Source of the DNA: Fulvivirga sediminis
GTDB lineage: Bacteria > Bacteroidota > Bacteroidia > Cytophagales > Cyclobacteriaceae
Length of the DNA: 64,000 bases
NCBI RefSeq assembly: GCF_016757215.1
Contig: NZ_JAESIY010000016.1
Location: forward strand, 1-64,000
Direction of reading: 5' to 3'
The notes below the pieces were generated by a model that was not told where the DNA came from, did not search any database, and was given only the letters and a program-made list of their open reading frames with translations. Positions 1 to 9,356 of the stretch are shown here, piece after piece. The first letter of the stretch is position 1. Every line of letters starts with the position of its first letter. Both the position numbers and the translations under genes were made by a program.

Positions 1-172
1 TTTAGTAAATTTAATCAAAAACAGCTTAACTTAATGTCCAGTCAAAGATAGCAGGTCCAGGCACAGACAACCTTGCCACTTGCTTCGCTTCCAGGCACGA
101 CCCCAGCGCGTAAGGGACTTTCACCCTTTGGAACACTCAAGTTATTGAGCTATATTCATTCAAGGCACACAC
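1..172 (-). mobile_element. Possible 5' part of a group II intron (truncated by window edge)
   Basis: Read on the minus strand from about position 172 or 170 toward 1, the sequence starts with GTGTG, as group II introns do (GUGYG). It then carries GGGTGAAAGTCCC at about 114-126 and a GAAGCGAAGCAAG segment at about 80-92, both reminiscent of domain I of bacterial group II introns. No reverse transcriptase is visible because the element would run off the left edge. The call rests on recognition of short motifs without folding the RNA. It could also be another repeated non-coding element. Confidence 0.35.
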
Positions 173-311
173 AATGTATATAAAAAATAGGCGAAATAGT
201 AACAAATTCAAGGGTTTAGGCTCGTGTCAAACTTTATTCGTAACCGAAAGTTTGCTGCTTCGAAATCGCCTACTTTTCATATACTAACCGTTGTGAGTAA
301 TACTTGCTGTT

Positions 312-464
312 ATGGACAAATTAATAAAAGAACAAATTAACTTTCTCAGAACTCACGACATTTCGCTCGAACTTACTTACAATGCTGCTGGTCAAGGCAA
401 GGCTGTTTACCATAACATAATGAAATCTCAGGGAAAAATTATTGCCTACAATGTCACTCCTTGA
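312..464 (+). pseudogene. Small ORF, probably a truncated gene next to the IS3 remnant
   Basis: An open frame of 50 codons starts with ATG at 312 (MDKLIKEQINF...) and ends with TGA at 462-464. It stops almost exactly where IS3 orfB-like sequence begins on the opposite strand, so its 3' end has probably been lost. The N-terminus faintly resembles the start of small Bacteroidota proteins that precede a Cys-rich motif, some associated with GIY-YIG proteins, but this is memory-based and weak. It may not be expressed. Confidence 0.25.
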
Positions 465-976
465 AACCTGCCGGCTCACCCCAAACAATCTGCAGGTGCT
501 TGTTAAGCTTTCTTTTTGTTCGATTTTAAATCGCTCGACTGCTCGGGTGAATACTTTTTTCTGATTGGAATCTTGAACTCTTCTTCGGCTATGTCAATCA
601 TCATATCGAAGAAAATAACTTTCTTATCTGCATTAGATATTTTTTTCTCTAATTCAGATTTTTGCTTTTCCAGCAGACGAACTTTCTGTTCCAGCTCTAA
701 AAGTTTTTGCTCAGGGGACTTAGACATCGGACAATGTGATTTATTCTCCCAATCTACAGTTCCATGTTTTCTAATCCAAGTTCTTATCGTTCCATCTCCC
801 TGGATTCCATATTTATATTGTGCCGCTTTTATTCCTATTTGACCACTTTCTACTTCCTCAACCACTGACAGTTTAAAAGCATAGCTGTAATCTTTCTGTG
901 TGCGCTTAACGTACTCATTCTCTTCTCGTTCTTTCATAACTTTACTTTTTATGTAACGCTATTTCAGGACGGGACA
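465..976 (-). mobile_element. IS3-family insertion sequence remnant
   Basis: On the minus strand the element begins with TGTCCCGTCCTGAAAT at about 976-961, which looks like an IS3-type terminal repeat. It contains an intact orfA (503-937). Past the orfA stop, the -1 frame continues with residues resembling the beginning of orfB (CRLFGVSRQ, about 468-500). The OrfB match then ends abruptly near 465. No opposite terminal repeat or DDE catalytic domain is seen, so this is a dead fragment. It marks the left boundary of the biosynthetic cluster. Confidence 0.65.
503..937 (-). CDS. IS3-family transposase OrfA (helix-turn-helix protein)
   Basis: This 144-residue protein has the usual OrfA build. 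An N-terminal helix-turn-helix lies at about residues 15-60 (FKLSVVEEVESG...IKAAQYKYGI...TIRTWIRKHG), which would bind the IS ends. A Leu-rich coiled coil follows at about 75-105 (EQKLLELEQKVRLLEKQ). The tail ends in AACAAAAAGAAAGCTTAA, an A-rich stretch that could promote the -1 frameshift used by IS3 elements to make OrfAB. The -1 frame here does continue into a short OrfB-like segment. Because OrfB is broken after about 16 codons, no active transposase can be made from this copy. The 327-nt plus-strand ORF over the same bases is a shadow. Confidence 0.8.
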   Translation of the reverse strand: MKEREENEYVKRTQKDYSYAFKLSVVEEVESGQIGIKAAQYKYGIQGDGTIRTWIRKHGTVDWENKSHCPMSKSPEQKLLELEQKVRLLEKQKSELEKKISNADKKVIFFDMMIDIAEEEFKIPIRKKYSPEQSSDLKSNKKKA

Positions 977-1608
977 ATAACTTAAAAAAAGCTCATAAAC
1001 AGCTTCATAAATGGTGTCCGTAATTGTGATAAATGATGTATAATTTTTGGTGATAAACAGGTAAGTGTTGAGATGATTTTATGTCAAGATCAGACATTAT
1101 TTTGTATGAAAAACTACCCAAAATTAGATTTTATTTTAATTTAAATATTTGATAATTAGTGACTTGGTTGTGTCTAATGATATGAGCGTATGGCGTATAT
1201 AAAATAATTGATACGATGAAATTAAATATGTGTTTTAGGATAAATATTTTTAATATTAATTGTTCCGCTTTTAAGTTATTTCGATGAAAATCACATCTTA
1301 AATACGCGGCCTCTACGTTTGCTAATTCTTCAAGTATTTAGAATAAAATTTTGTATTACTAATGTTTTTAAAATATTAATGTATTTATTTTCAAACATAT
1401 AACGTTTCCTGCCTATCGTATCTTTTTGAATTTAATACTATATCATACATATTTTTATTAAAAATAACGGTTTTCATGGATAATATTTTTTTTATAAAAA
1501 ATTGTTTTCATGCACTTTGTCATTTGGAGAAGATGTCTTAGTATTGTGATCGTTTGGGTGGTAAAGGAGCAGACCTTCAAGTCGTTGTAATTCTTTTATC
1601 TAAAAACG

Positions 1609-1691
1609 CAGATGGTTGAGGAGCTGGATTCAATGGAACCAGTATCATTTTAGCTAAATCAAATGCTGATACTGGATTGAGGAACCATCTG
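1609..1691. promoter_or_regulatory. Nested inverted repeat / possible structured leader or operator
   Basis: Two concentric 9-bp perfect inverted repeats occur here: CAGATGGTT (1609-1617) pairs with AACCATCTG (1683-1691), and CCAGTATCA (1639-1647) pairs with TGATACTGG (1667-1675). The inner loop contains the 10-bp palindrome TTTAGCTAAA (1649-1658). The element lies 180-260 nt upstream of the first cluster ORF. It could be an RNA stem-loop in the leader or a binding site for a dimeric regulator. No known riboswitch is recognised. Confidence 0.4.
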
Positions 1692-1727
1692 TAACATAAA
1701 TAAAAAAACAGCATAAATTTTCTTTAC

Positions 1728-1775
1728 TAATACAGAACATCCATAATACAGAACATCCATAATACAGAACATCCA
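1728..1775 (+). repeat. Three perfect tandem copies of a 16-bp repeat
   Basis: The unit TAATACAGAACATCCA occurs three times head to tail without mismatch at 1728-1743, 1744-1759 and 1760-1775. It sits about 97 bp upstream of the start codon at 1872. Direct repeats in this position could be regulator-binding iterons, or simply slippage. There is no spacer pattern, so it is not a CRISPR. Confidence 0.9.
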
Positions 1776-1871
1776 GGTGTTGCTGTATTTTCTTTAGAGG
1801 CAATTTGTCTCTGAGCAATCTTGCTATTCATTATTGAATGGTACAGGAAGGTATTAACCATTATTGTCTAA

Positions 1872-4800
1872 ATGAAGCAGAGCCTAACTAACATATTAAG
1901 CAAAGCAGCCAACAACGGCACAGACGGGATATATTTCGTTATCAGTAGTGGTAATATAGAATATTTATCATATACTGAACTGTACGATAAATCTTGTCGC
2001 CTATTGCAGAGCTTACAAGAGAGTGGGCTTAAGCCAGGGTGCGAAGTGGTTTTTCAATTAACTGATAATCAGGACTTTATTCTTAGCTTCTGGGCATGTA
2101 TTCTGGGTGAATTTATCCCTGTGCCGGTGGCTGTCGGCAATAATAACGGGCATAGACAAAAATTGTTTTCAGTGTGGGAATGTCTGAAAAACCCACGTTT
2201 GTTAGCTACTCGACAGTCTTTAAATCAGCTATTGAAATCAGATGAAGTGCGTAGCAACCCTCTTTTTGATGAGGTTCAGGCTAAGTCCATTATTTTGGAT
2301 GAAAGATCTCTGGATGGAACTGTTCGTGGAAATATTGCAGAGGCCAGTCCGGAGGACATTGCATTTATCCAGTTTTCTTCAGGTTCTACTGGTACTCCCA
2401 AAGGTGTAGTACTTACACATGAAAATCTAATTTCTAATATTGAAGGAATAGCTCAGGCCGGGCAATATGCCTCTCATGAAAAAATGTTGAGTTGGATGCC
2501 GCTAACCCATGATATGGGTTTAATAGGATTTCATTTGAATCCTTTGTATTGCGGTATGTCGCAATGGCTAATACCTACTAATTTATTTATTAGAAGGCCT
2601 TCCATTTGGTTTGAAGTAGTAAGTGAGTACAAAATAGACATTTCATGTTCTCCAAACTTTGGTTATAACTACCTACTAAAACATTTTCCTCGTAATACTC
2701 CGGATTGGGATTTATCATCTATTCGATTGATATATAACGGAGCTGAACCGATCGACAAATTCTTGTGTGATGAATTCTCGTCTTTCATGGAGAAATTCGG
2801 GTTACCATCCACTGCCATAACACCGGTATATGGTCTAGCTGAGGCTACTTTGGCAGTTACAGTTTCGGATTTGAATGAGACTTCCGCGGCTCTTTACATA
2901 GATCAGAAAAGTACTGTTGTAGGGGAGGATGTCGTTGAGGTGGATGCATCTTTTGCTTCAGGTCTTGCAGTCACAAATGTAGGTACACCTATTACAGGTA
3001 TGTCGATCAGGATTGTTGATGACAACAACAATAAACTGTTGGACGGACAGCTTGGGTATGTGAGAATATCTGGTATAAGCGTGACTTCAGGGTATTATAA
3101 TAATCCTGATGTTACTAGCTCAGTCTTGGATGCTAACGGGTGGTTGTTAACTGGTGATATTGGCTTCATCAAAGAAGGAAAGTTATATATAACCGGACGA
3201 AGTAAGGATGTTATTTTTATCAATGGACAAAATTATTTCAGTCAGGATATAGAGAGAGTAGCAGCTTCGGTCGATCAGATAGAATTAAATAAGGTAGTTG
3301 TCACATTTGCTAAGGATAGCAATTCTAATAAAGAGAAAGTCGTAGTATTTCTTTACCATCGAGGGGCTATTTCCGATTTCCTTAATCTTTCCCGCCGACT
3401 TCAAAAGCACTTATACAAGATATTGGGCTTGAGCATTAATACTGTTCTTCCTTCCAAAAATATACCGCGAACCACTAGCGGTAAACTCCAAAGATTTGAA
3501 TTGAGAAAGGCCTATGAGGAGGGTTTTTTCCAAGATGTTGAAGAGCAGCTGAATGAACTTACCAAAGGTGATACATCTAAAACGAAGTTGGAGTCTCAGG
3601 TTGAGGAGTATTTGGTAAATATTGTTTCGGAGCTTACTCAACAACCAGTTTCGCCAGAAGACGACATGTATTCGTTGGGCATAGACTCTCTAAAAGCTCA
3701 GACCATAATCAACAAAATACAGCTTGAACAGAAAGTTGAGTTACCATTATATACCTTTTACGAACTAGAGAATATTCGTGCTATTTCAAATTACATTGAG
3801 GAGGGTAATAGGAATTATGATTTGCCTGATAGCACACAGAGCTCTCAGCTATCCACATTGCCCTTATCAAATGCCCAAGAAAGGTTATTCTACGCCTGGT
3901 ATTTAAATCAATCATCTACGGCGTATAATGTCCCCCTTGCTCTTCACATAAAGGGAGACCTCGATGTGGTAAAGCTCGAGCAGGCTATCAACTCAGTGTT
4001 AAGCAAGCATGAAGTTTTTACTTTTAAGTTTGTTTTTGAAGGGCAACCTAAGATGATTAGAAGACATTTCAATGACTGTAAGTTGAGTGCCTCTGAAATA
4101 GATGAAACTAATCGAGTGACTGATGTCCTCCAAGATCAGGTCAATCCGTTTAATCTATTGATGGATGACTTATATAGAGTCAGATTGTTCGGTCAGGGTG
4201 AGAATGATTTTATTCTCTTTATAGACTTTCATCATATTGTGGTAGACGGGATTTCTGTTGAAATTCTAATTAGGCAAATCTTTAATGCTTATGAAGGTGA
4301 GCTAGATAATACTACGCCAGTTCAGTACTCTTCTTTCATAGCAAGAGAACATGGCCATAGCGATGAACTTAATAAGGGTGAAGATTTTGAATATTGGACT
4401 TCAAAGATCAATGGTAATTGGCCAATTCTAAATTTTAAAACAAATTATCCGCGAAAATCTATTCCGTCCAACAAAGGTGTCACTGTACATTGGGAATTAG
4501 ATCAAGGGACCGAGAATAGACTTCGGGAAATAGCCAAAGAGGCCAAATGTACCATGCATGTGTTGCTATTGGCATGCTATTCAAATTTTATATGGAAATG
4601 TAGTGATCAGAAGCATTTTGCAATAGGATTGCCTCTGTCGGGAAGAAAGGGCATTGACTTACAAGGAATTGTAGGCATGATGGTCAATACATTGCCTATT
4701 GAAGTGAGAATTGATGAAAAACTGACATTTCTTGAATTTCTGACAATACTTAAGGAAGAATTATTCCTGACCTACAAGCACAGCAATTTTCCATTTACAA

Positions 4801-7800
4801 GTTTGCTTAAAATGATGCCTGCAGCAATGAAGGACTCTAGTAGGACTCTATTGTTTGATACCATGTTTACATACCAGGGTATGTCTATTCCTTCTACTTT
4901 GGATAAGGATTTAGATGTTAAAAGGTTGAGTTTTGACCCGGGAATAGCTAAGTATGATTTATCCATTGAGATATTTGATGATGGAAACGAATTAACTGGA
5001 AGTTTTGAATTTTCTAATGATCTATTCAATGAGCAATCCATGAAAACACTTACTAAGTCATTTCTAGATTTGGTAAAGTCTGTTGCTCAACGTCCTGATT
5101 GCTTCCTGCTTCAGCTTAATCCAAAAGTCAAGACATTAGATGATGTGACTCCAAAAGTAACAAACCAAGAAATGGTGTCTGTTGTAGAACTTTTTAACAG
5201 GCAGGCCAATGATTATCCTGACAAAATAGCGATCTCGGATGGTGATCAGATAGTCACATACAAAGAATTACAACAGCAAATAGGACAGCTGTCGGCCCAA
5301 TTGATTAATGAAGGAGCAAAGACAGGTGACCGAATTGCTATAATTGGCTCACGTTCCAGATCTGTAATTGGAGCGATGTTAGCTTGTCTACAAATAGGTT
5401 GCGTCTATATACCCATAGATAACTCTGAACCGGATGAAAAGGTCGGTCTAATAATCGAGGAGAGCGAAGCAAGTATACTTCTGACTGATGATAATTTTAG
5501 AAATGAAAGAGATTTTCTCGAGAATTTAAAAGCTTCTATCAACATAATAGAACTGAATTCATTGTCAAAGAATGAGGTGAGTTCAATACCGTTCGGCAAT
5601 GTTAAAAGTTCTGACTCTGCTTATATCATATATACTTCAGGAAGTACAGGAAAGCCAAAGGGCGTTCAGGTATCTAATGAGGCGCTGTCAAACTATGCTA
5701 TATGGGCAGCTGGGCAATATATGTTTAGAGATGACATGTCTTTTGCACTATTCACTTCTCTATCCGTTGATTTGACCATCACATCTATTTTTGTACCATT
5801 AATTACAGGTAATACCATTGTTACATTCAATGGGAATAATCCGGTTGATCAACTTTACGAGATTTTTTACAAAAGTCAGGCTAATGTAGTAAAGCTTACC
5901 CCTTCACATTTGCGAATAGTATTAAATCTAGATGCTAGTGTGAAAACCAACGTAGAGACGTTGATCGTAGGAGGAGAAGCTTTTGATTCACATTTAGCCA
6001 AGTCTCTCGTCAAAGTGATAGATCATCCACTATCTATATATAATGAATACGGGCCTACTGAAGCTACCGTAGGTTGCATGTGCTATAGGTTCGAACCTTC
6101 AGAATCAATTGAACTCCCAACGTTACCTCTAGGCGTATCTATTGATGGTATGCAGGTTTATTTATTGGATCAAGATCTTGATCCAGTGGATGATAATATG
6201 ATAGGGGAGATTTATATAGGAGGAATAGGTCTTGCTAAAGGTTATTATAATGCGAGTGCTTTAACGGATAAGATGTTCATTGAGGAATCGCCCTATGGCC
6301 GGATATATAAAACAGGTGATTTGGCCCGTAAGGTCAATAATGAAATTGAATATTTAGGTAGGGCTGACAGACAACTCAAAATAAGTGGATTTAGGGTAGA
6401 GCCCAGTGAGATTGAGGAGGTTTTACTGCAGCATGATATGATATCTACGGCCGTCGTTAGTTTATCTGAGGGTCAATTAAAAGCTTATATAGGAATCAGC
6501 GAAAAGGATCAATTATCAGCTAAGGAACTTAAAGGACATTTGAACAATAGGCTGCCTCACTATATGATACCTTCTAAGTATTTCATAATTAAGGAAGTAC
6601 CTATAAAGGCGAGTGGTAAAATTGATTATTCGGGTTTAAAGATGCTGGAGAATGAGGTTTTGCCAGAATCTTTAATTACAGCAAACGACAGCTCATTTTA
6701 CGCGCAGGTACTTTTAGAAGTGTGGCAAGATGTGCTGAACAAACCAGAGCTAACAATTTATGATAATTTTTATGAATTGGGAGGTGACTCAATAAAGGCG
6801 GTACAAATATCAAGTCGTCTGTTTGAAAAAGGTTATTTATTAGATGGGAAGGATGTCTTGATAAACCAGACTATTCATGGGATTACTGATTTGATCAAAG
6901 AAGTTTCGCCCGGTAACGATGCAAATGAGAAAATTTCCGGGGAAAAGCAGTTGATACCTATTGATAACTGGTTCTTCTCTCATGACTTTACTAATCCGCA
7001 TTACTATCATCAATCCGTAAGCTTAGAGATGAAGAAGCACCTTGATCCGAAGGTGTTGGAGTGGGCAATTTCAAAATTGGTGTTGACTCATGATGCATTA
7101 AGGTTGTCATGCAAAGACGATAAATTATTTATACAGGATAATATAGATGAGACTAATTTGGTTGAATATATCGACCTCAATCAAGATTGCCTCACTTTTG
7201 AAGAGGCTTGTACATCCATTAAGAAGTCGATTCATTTAGAAAAGGCGCCGCTTTTTAGAGTGGCACTTATAAAGCTGAAAGATAATAAGAACGTATTGTT
7301 CATTACATGCCACCACCTTCTTGTGGATGGCGTATCATGGAGAATACTACTCGGAGATTTATCTAACCTCTTAGATTTAGGTAGCACGGGTCAGGAGATG
7401 TACCTGCCTCCAAAGAGCTCATCCGTCATTCGCTGGGCAGAAGAATTTAACAGTATCGATTTCCCCGATCAGGATAGCGTATATTGGGAAGAAGTGCGTG
7501 ATGTTGATTTTGAGATTCCATTAGACAATTTGATTGAAGATTGGTCTATCGCGAAGTCAAATAAGCAAATATTTAAATTAAGCAATAGTGACACAGATCA
7601 GTTATTAAACGCTTACGAGACAGCGTGGATAGAGCCACTTACGGTTTTGAGCACAGCTCTGGCATTTTGTCTGCAGGAATGGACAGAGTCGGATACATTC
7701 ATCATAGAGTATGAAAATCATGGTAGGCACTTAGACTCAATTAATGTCAGTAGAACCGTTGGTTGGTTCACTTCTATGTATCCAGTTAAACTGCAATTAA

Positions 7801-8249
7801 TAGACGCTGAACTTAATGAAATAGTGACTTCCATTAAGAATCAATTACAATTGGTTCCATCACATGGAATGAGTTATTCTTCATCTAATGATAACAAAGC
7901 AACACCCTTGGCTGAGATCAGATTCAATTATCTTGGTCACTTCGATACTGAAATTGAGTCAGCGTGGTACAAGCTGAATTTAAGTGAGTCTACAGGTGGT
8001 GACAATAGTTTAGAAAATAATCTAACAGCTAAACTTGAACTGAATGCCTGGGTAGTGGATGGGGAATTTAGCTTACAAATAATTTACAATAGCGATGCTC
8101 ACAATAACGAGACAATAGAGGCACTGGGAGAGAGCATCCTTTATTATATAAAATTTATACTAGATGAGATTAATGAGGAGGTTCATTTTACGTCCTCTGA
8201 TTTCGATGGGATTGAAATGGATGACGACCTCTTGAAGTCTTTATTTTAA
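1872..8249 (+). CDS. Loading NRPS: FAAL-ACP-C-A(Asn)-PCP-E
   Basis: This 2125-residue protein probably starts assembly by activating a fatty acid as acyl-AMP and coupling it to D-Asn. Domains in order: a fatty acyl-AMP ligase (about 1-570; ATP loop SSGSTGTPKG near 170), an ACP (LGIDSL, Ser606), a condensation domain (about 650-1090; HHIVVDG at 787-793), an adenylation domain (about 1120-1610; YTSGSTGKPKG near 1253), a PCP (LGGDS, Ser1640) and an epimerase (about 1690-2110; HHLLVDG at 1814-1820, then GWFTSMYPV). The A-domain specificity residues read by hand are D-L-T-K-I-G-E-V-G, an Asn-type code. The E domain predicts D-configuration. An in-frame TAA directly precedes the ATG, which fixes the start. 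The tail ends acidic then LLKSLF, possibly a docking motif. The next gene follows after 4 nt. The FAAL, Asn and E calls are strong; the acyl chain length is not predictable. Confidence 0.93.
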   Translation: MKQSLTNILSKAANNGTDGIYFVISSGNIEYLSYTELYDKSCRLLQSLQESGLKPGCEVVFQLTDNQDFILSFWACILGEFIPVPVAVGNNNGHRQKLFSVWECLKNPRLLATRQSLNQLLKSDEVRSNPLFDEVQAKSIILDERSLDGTVRGNIAEASPEDIAFIQFSSGSTGTPKGVVLTHENLISNIEGIAQAGQYASHEKMLSWMPLTHDMGLIGFHLNPLYCGMSQWLIPTNLFIRRPSIWFEVVSEYKIDISCSPNFGYNYLLKHFPRNTPDWDLSSIRLIYNGAEPIDKFLCDEFSSFMEKFGLPSTAITPVYGLAEATLAVTVSDLNETSAALYIDQKSTVVGEDVVEVDASFASGLAVTNVGTPITGMSIRIVDDNNNKLLDGQLGYVRISGISVTSGYYNNPDVTSSVLDANGWLLTGDIGFIKEGKLYITGRSKDVIFINGQNYFSQDIERVAASVDQIELNKVVVTFAKDSNSNKEKVVVFLYHRGAISDFLNLSRRLQKHLYKILGLSINTVLPSKNIPRTTSGKLQRFELRKAYEEGFFQDVEEQLNELTKGDTSKTKLESQVEEYLVNIVSELTQQPVSPEDDMYSLGIDSLKAQTIINKIQLEQKVELPLYTFYELENIRAISNYIEEGNRNYDLPDSTQSSQLSTLPLSNAQERLFYAWYLNQSSTAYNVPLALHIKGDLDVVKLEQAINSVLSKHEVFTFKFVFEGQPKMIRRHFNDCKLSASEIDETNRVTDVLQDQVNPFNLLMDDLYRVRLFGQGENDFILFIDFHHIVVDGISVEILIRQIFNAYEGELDNTTPVQYSSFIAREHGHSDELNKGEDFEYWTSKINGNWPILNFKTNYPRKSIPSNKGVTVHWELDQGTENRLREIAKEAKCTMHVLLLACYSNFIWKCSDQKHFAIGLPLSGRKGIDLQGIVGMMVNTLPIEVRIDEKLTFLEFLTILKEELFLTYKHSNFPFTSLLKMMPAAMKDSSRTLLFDTMFTYQGMSIPSTLDKDLDVKRLSFDPGIAKYDLSIEIFDDGNELTGSFEFSNDLFNEQSMKTLTKSFLDLVKSVAQRPDCFLLQLNPKVKTLDDVTPKVTNQEMVSVVELFNRQANDYPDKIAISDGDQIVTYKELQQQIGQLSAQLINEGAKTGDRIAIIGSRSRSVIGAMLACLQIGCVYIPIDNSEPDEKVGLIIEESEASILLTDDNFRNERDFLENLKASINIIELNSLSKNEVSSIPFGNVKSSDSAYIIYTSGSTGKPKGVQVSNEALSNYAIWAAGQYMFRDDMSFALFTSLSVDLTITSIFVPLITGNTIVTFNGNNPVDQLYEIFYKSQANVVKLTPSHLRIVLNLDASVKTNVETLIVGGEAFDSHLAKSLVKVIDHPLSIYNEYGPTEATVGCMCYRFEPSESIELPTLPLGVSIDGMQVYLLDQDLDPVDDNMIGEIYIGGIGLAKGYYNASALTDKMFIEESPYGRIYKTGDLARKVNNEIEYLGRADRQLKISGFRVEPSEIEEVLLQHDMISTAVVSLSEGQLKAYIGISEKDQLSAKELKGHLNNRLPHYMIPSKYFIIKEVPIKASGKIDYSGLKMLENEVLPESLITANDSSFYAQVLLEVWQDVLNKPELTIYDNFYELGGDSIKAVQISSRLFEKGYLLDGKDVLINQTIHGITDLIKEVSPGNDANEKISGEKQLIPIDNWFFSHDFTNPHYYHQSVSLEMKKHLDPKVLEWAISKLVLTHDALRLSCKDDKLFIQDNIDETNLVEYIDLNQDCLTFEEACTSIKKSIHLEKAPLFRVALIKLKDNKNVLFITCHHLLVDGVSWRILLGDLSNLLDLGSTGQEMYLPPKSSSVIRWAEEFNSIDFPDQDSVYWEEVRDVDFEIPLDNLIEDWSIAKSNKQIFKLSNSDTDQLLNAYETAWIEPLTVLSTALAFCLQEWTESDTFIIEYENHGRHLDSINVSRTVGWFTSMYPVKLQLIDAELNEIVTSIKNQLQLVPSHGMSYSSSNDNKATPLAEIRFNYLGHFDTEIESAWYKLNLSESTGGDNSLENNLTAKLELNAWVVDGEFSLQIIYNSDAHNNETIEALGESILYYIKFILDEINEEVHFTSSDFDGIEMDDDLLKSLF

Positions 8250-8253
8250 AATT

Positions 8254-9315
8254 ATGAAAGAAGTAAAATGTATTGTTTGGGACCTGGATAATACCATCTG
8301 GGAAGGTGTATTGACTGAGCCGGGTGAAGTGAAGCTTAGGTCTGGAATGGCAGAAGCTATTAAGGAGCTTGACAGGCGGGGGATTTTACACTCAATTGCT
8401 AGTAAGAATAATCTGGATGACGCCATGGCGCAATTAAAAGCTTTTGGTATCAGCGAATATTTTTTATTTCCTGAAGTCCATTGGGATGTTAAATCAGGAT
8501 CTGTATCAAGAATTAAGGAGAATCTTAATATCGGTATGGACACTATAGTATTTGTTGATGATCAGGCGTTTGAGCGGGATGAAGTGAGCAGTGTAAATGC
8601 CGAAGTAGAAACCTTCGACGCGCTGGATTTTCATGCTCTTCTTGATAATCCCAGACTGATGCCTCGCTTTATTACAGAAGACTCTGGACGTAGAAGGTTG
8701 ATGTACCAAGAGGAGATAGTAAGGAAAAAGGAAGAAGAAGTATATAAAGGGCCACAGGAAGGTTTCTTGGCTTCCCTTAACATGGAGTTTTCCATTAGTG
8801 AGGCAAAAGAGGAAGATCTGCAAAGAGCAGTTGAGCTTACCGAACGAACTAACCAGCTTAATGCCACAGGAAGAACCTACAGCTATGAAGAGTTACAATC
8901 CTTTATGACATCAGAGGATCATAGACTATATATCTGTGAATTGACAGACAAGTATGGTTCTTATGGCAAGATTGGACTGGCTTTGATAGAAATAGCCGAT
9001 AGCTACTGGCATTTAAAGATGATGTTAATGTCTTGCCGAGTATTATCAAGAAGTGTAGGTACTGTACTGATGACCTACATCATGAACCAAGCCAAAGCTG
9101 ATGATAAAAAACTCAGGGCAGATTTCAAGCAAACGGATAGAAATAAAATGATGTATGTAACCTACCGTTTTTCAAATTTCTCAGAATATGAGAATGACGG
9201 ACAGGGCAACATTGTGTTTGAAAATGATCTTACACAAATACAACCATTTCCACATTATATCAAGGTCAATTTACCAGAAGATGTATGTGCAGAGTCGTCC
9301 GTGGCGGCTGAGTAG
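8254..9315 (+). CDS. FkbH-like HAD-superfamily glyceryl-ACP synthase
   Basis: This 353-residue protein has the HAD motif I WDLDNT (Asp10, Asp12) at its N-terminus and a C-terminal acetyltransferase-like half (about 170-320), the arrangement of the FkbH/HAD-IIIC family. In known pathways such proteins take 1,3-bisphosphoglycerate, remove phosphate and load D-glycerate onto a dedicated ACP. That glyceryl-ACP is the first intermediate toward methoxymalonyl- or hydroxymalonyl-ACP. The following genes encode a small ACP and an acyl-CoA dehydrogenase, and a 3-hydroxyacyl dehydrogenase lies further on, matching a hydroxymalonyl-ACP pathway. No O-methyltransferase is nearby, which argues against methoxymalonyl. 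It starts 4 nt after the loading NRPS and is presumably translationally coupled. Confidence 0.88.
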   Translation: MKEVKCIVWDLDNTIWEGVLTEPGEVKLRSGMAEAIKELDRRGILHSIASKNNLDDAMAQLKAFGISEYFLFPEVHWDVKSGSVSRIKENLNIGMDTIVFVDDQAFERDEVSSVNAEVETFDALDFHALLDNPRLMPRFITEDSGRRRLMYQEEIVRKKEEEVYKGPQEGFLASLNMEFSISEAKEEDLQRAVELTERTNQLNATGRTYSYEELQSFMTSEDHRLYICELTDKYGSYGKIGLALIEIADSYWHLKMMLMSCRVLSRSVGTVLMTYIMNQAKADDKKLRADFKQTDRNKMMYVTYRFSNFSEYENDGQGNIVFENDLTQIQPFPHYIKVNLPEDVCAESSVAAE

Positions 9316-9356
9316 TTGAAAAATATAACCGGATAAAAGTAAATTTTTAATATAAA

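Larger units (their letters stand above)
977..1871. other. AT-rich intergenic region upstream of the cluster
   Basis: About 900 bp of very AT-rich DNA separates the IS remnant from the first cluster gene. I see no convincing coding sequence on either strand. Its right third holds a nested inverted repeat (1609-1691) and three 16-bp direct repeats (1728-1775), listed separately. It presumably contains the promoter of the giant operon, but I could not identify a convincing Bacteroidota-type TTG/TAnnTTTG promoter by eye. Confidence 0.7.

Noticed and set aside
516..842. 108-codon plus-strand ORF opposite the transposase OrfA
   Set aside because: Low-complexity Ser/Phe-rich reading antisense to a clear HTH and coiled-coil protein; a shadow frame.
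1728..1775. Possible CRISPR array
   Set aside because: Units are 16 bp and directly adjacent with no spacers; no cas genes nearby.
8506..8823. 105- and 78-codon minus-strand ORFs inside the FkbH-like gene
   Set aside because: Overlap a well-conserved enzyme in antisense and show no recognisable protein features.
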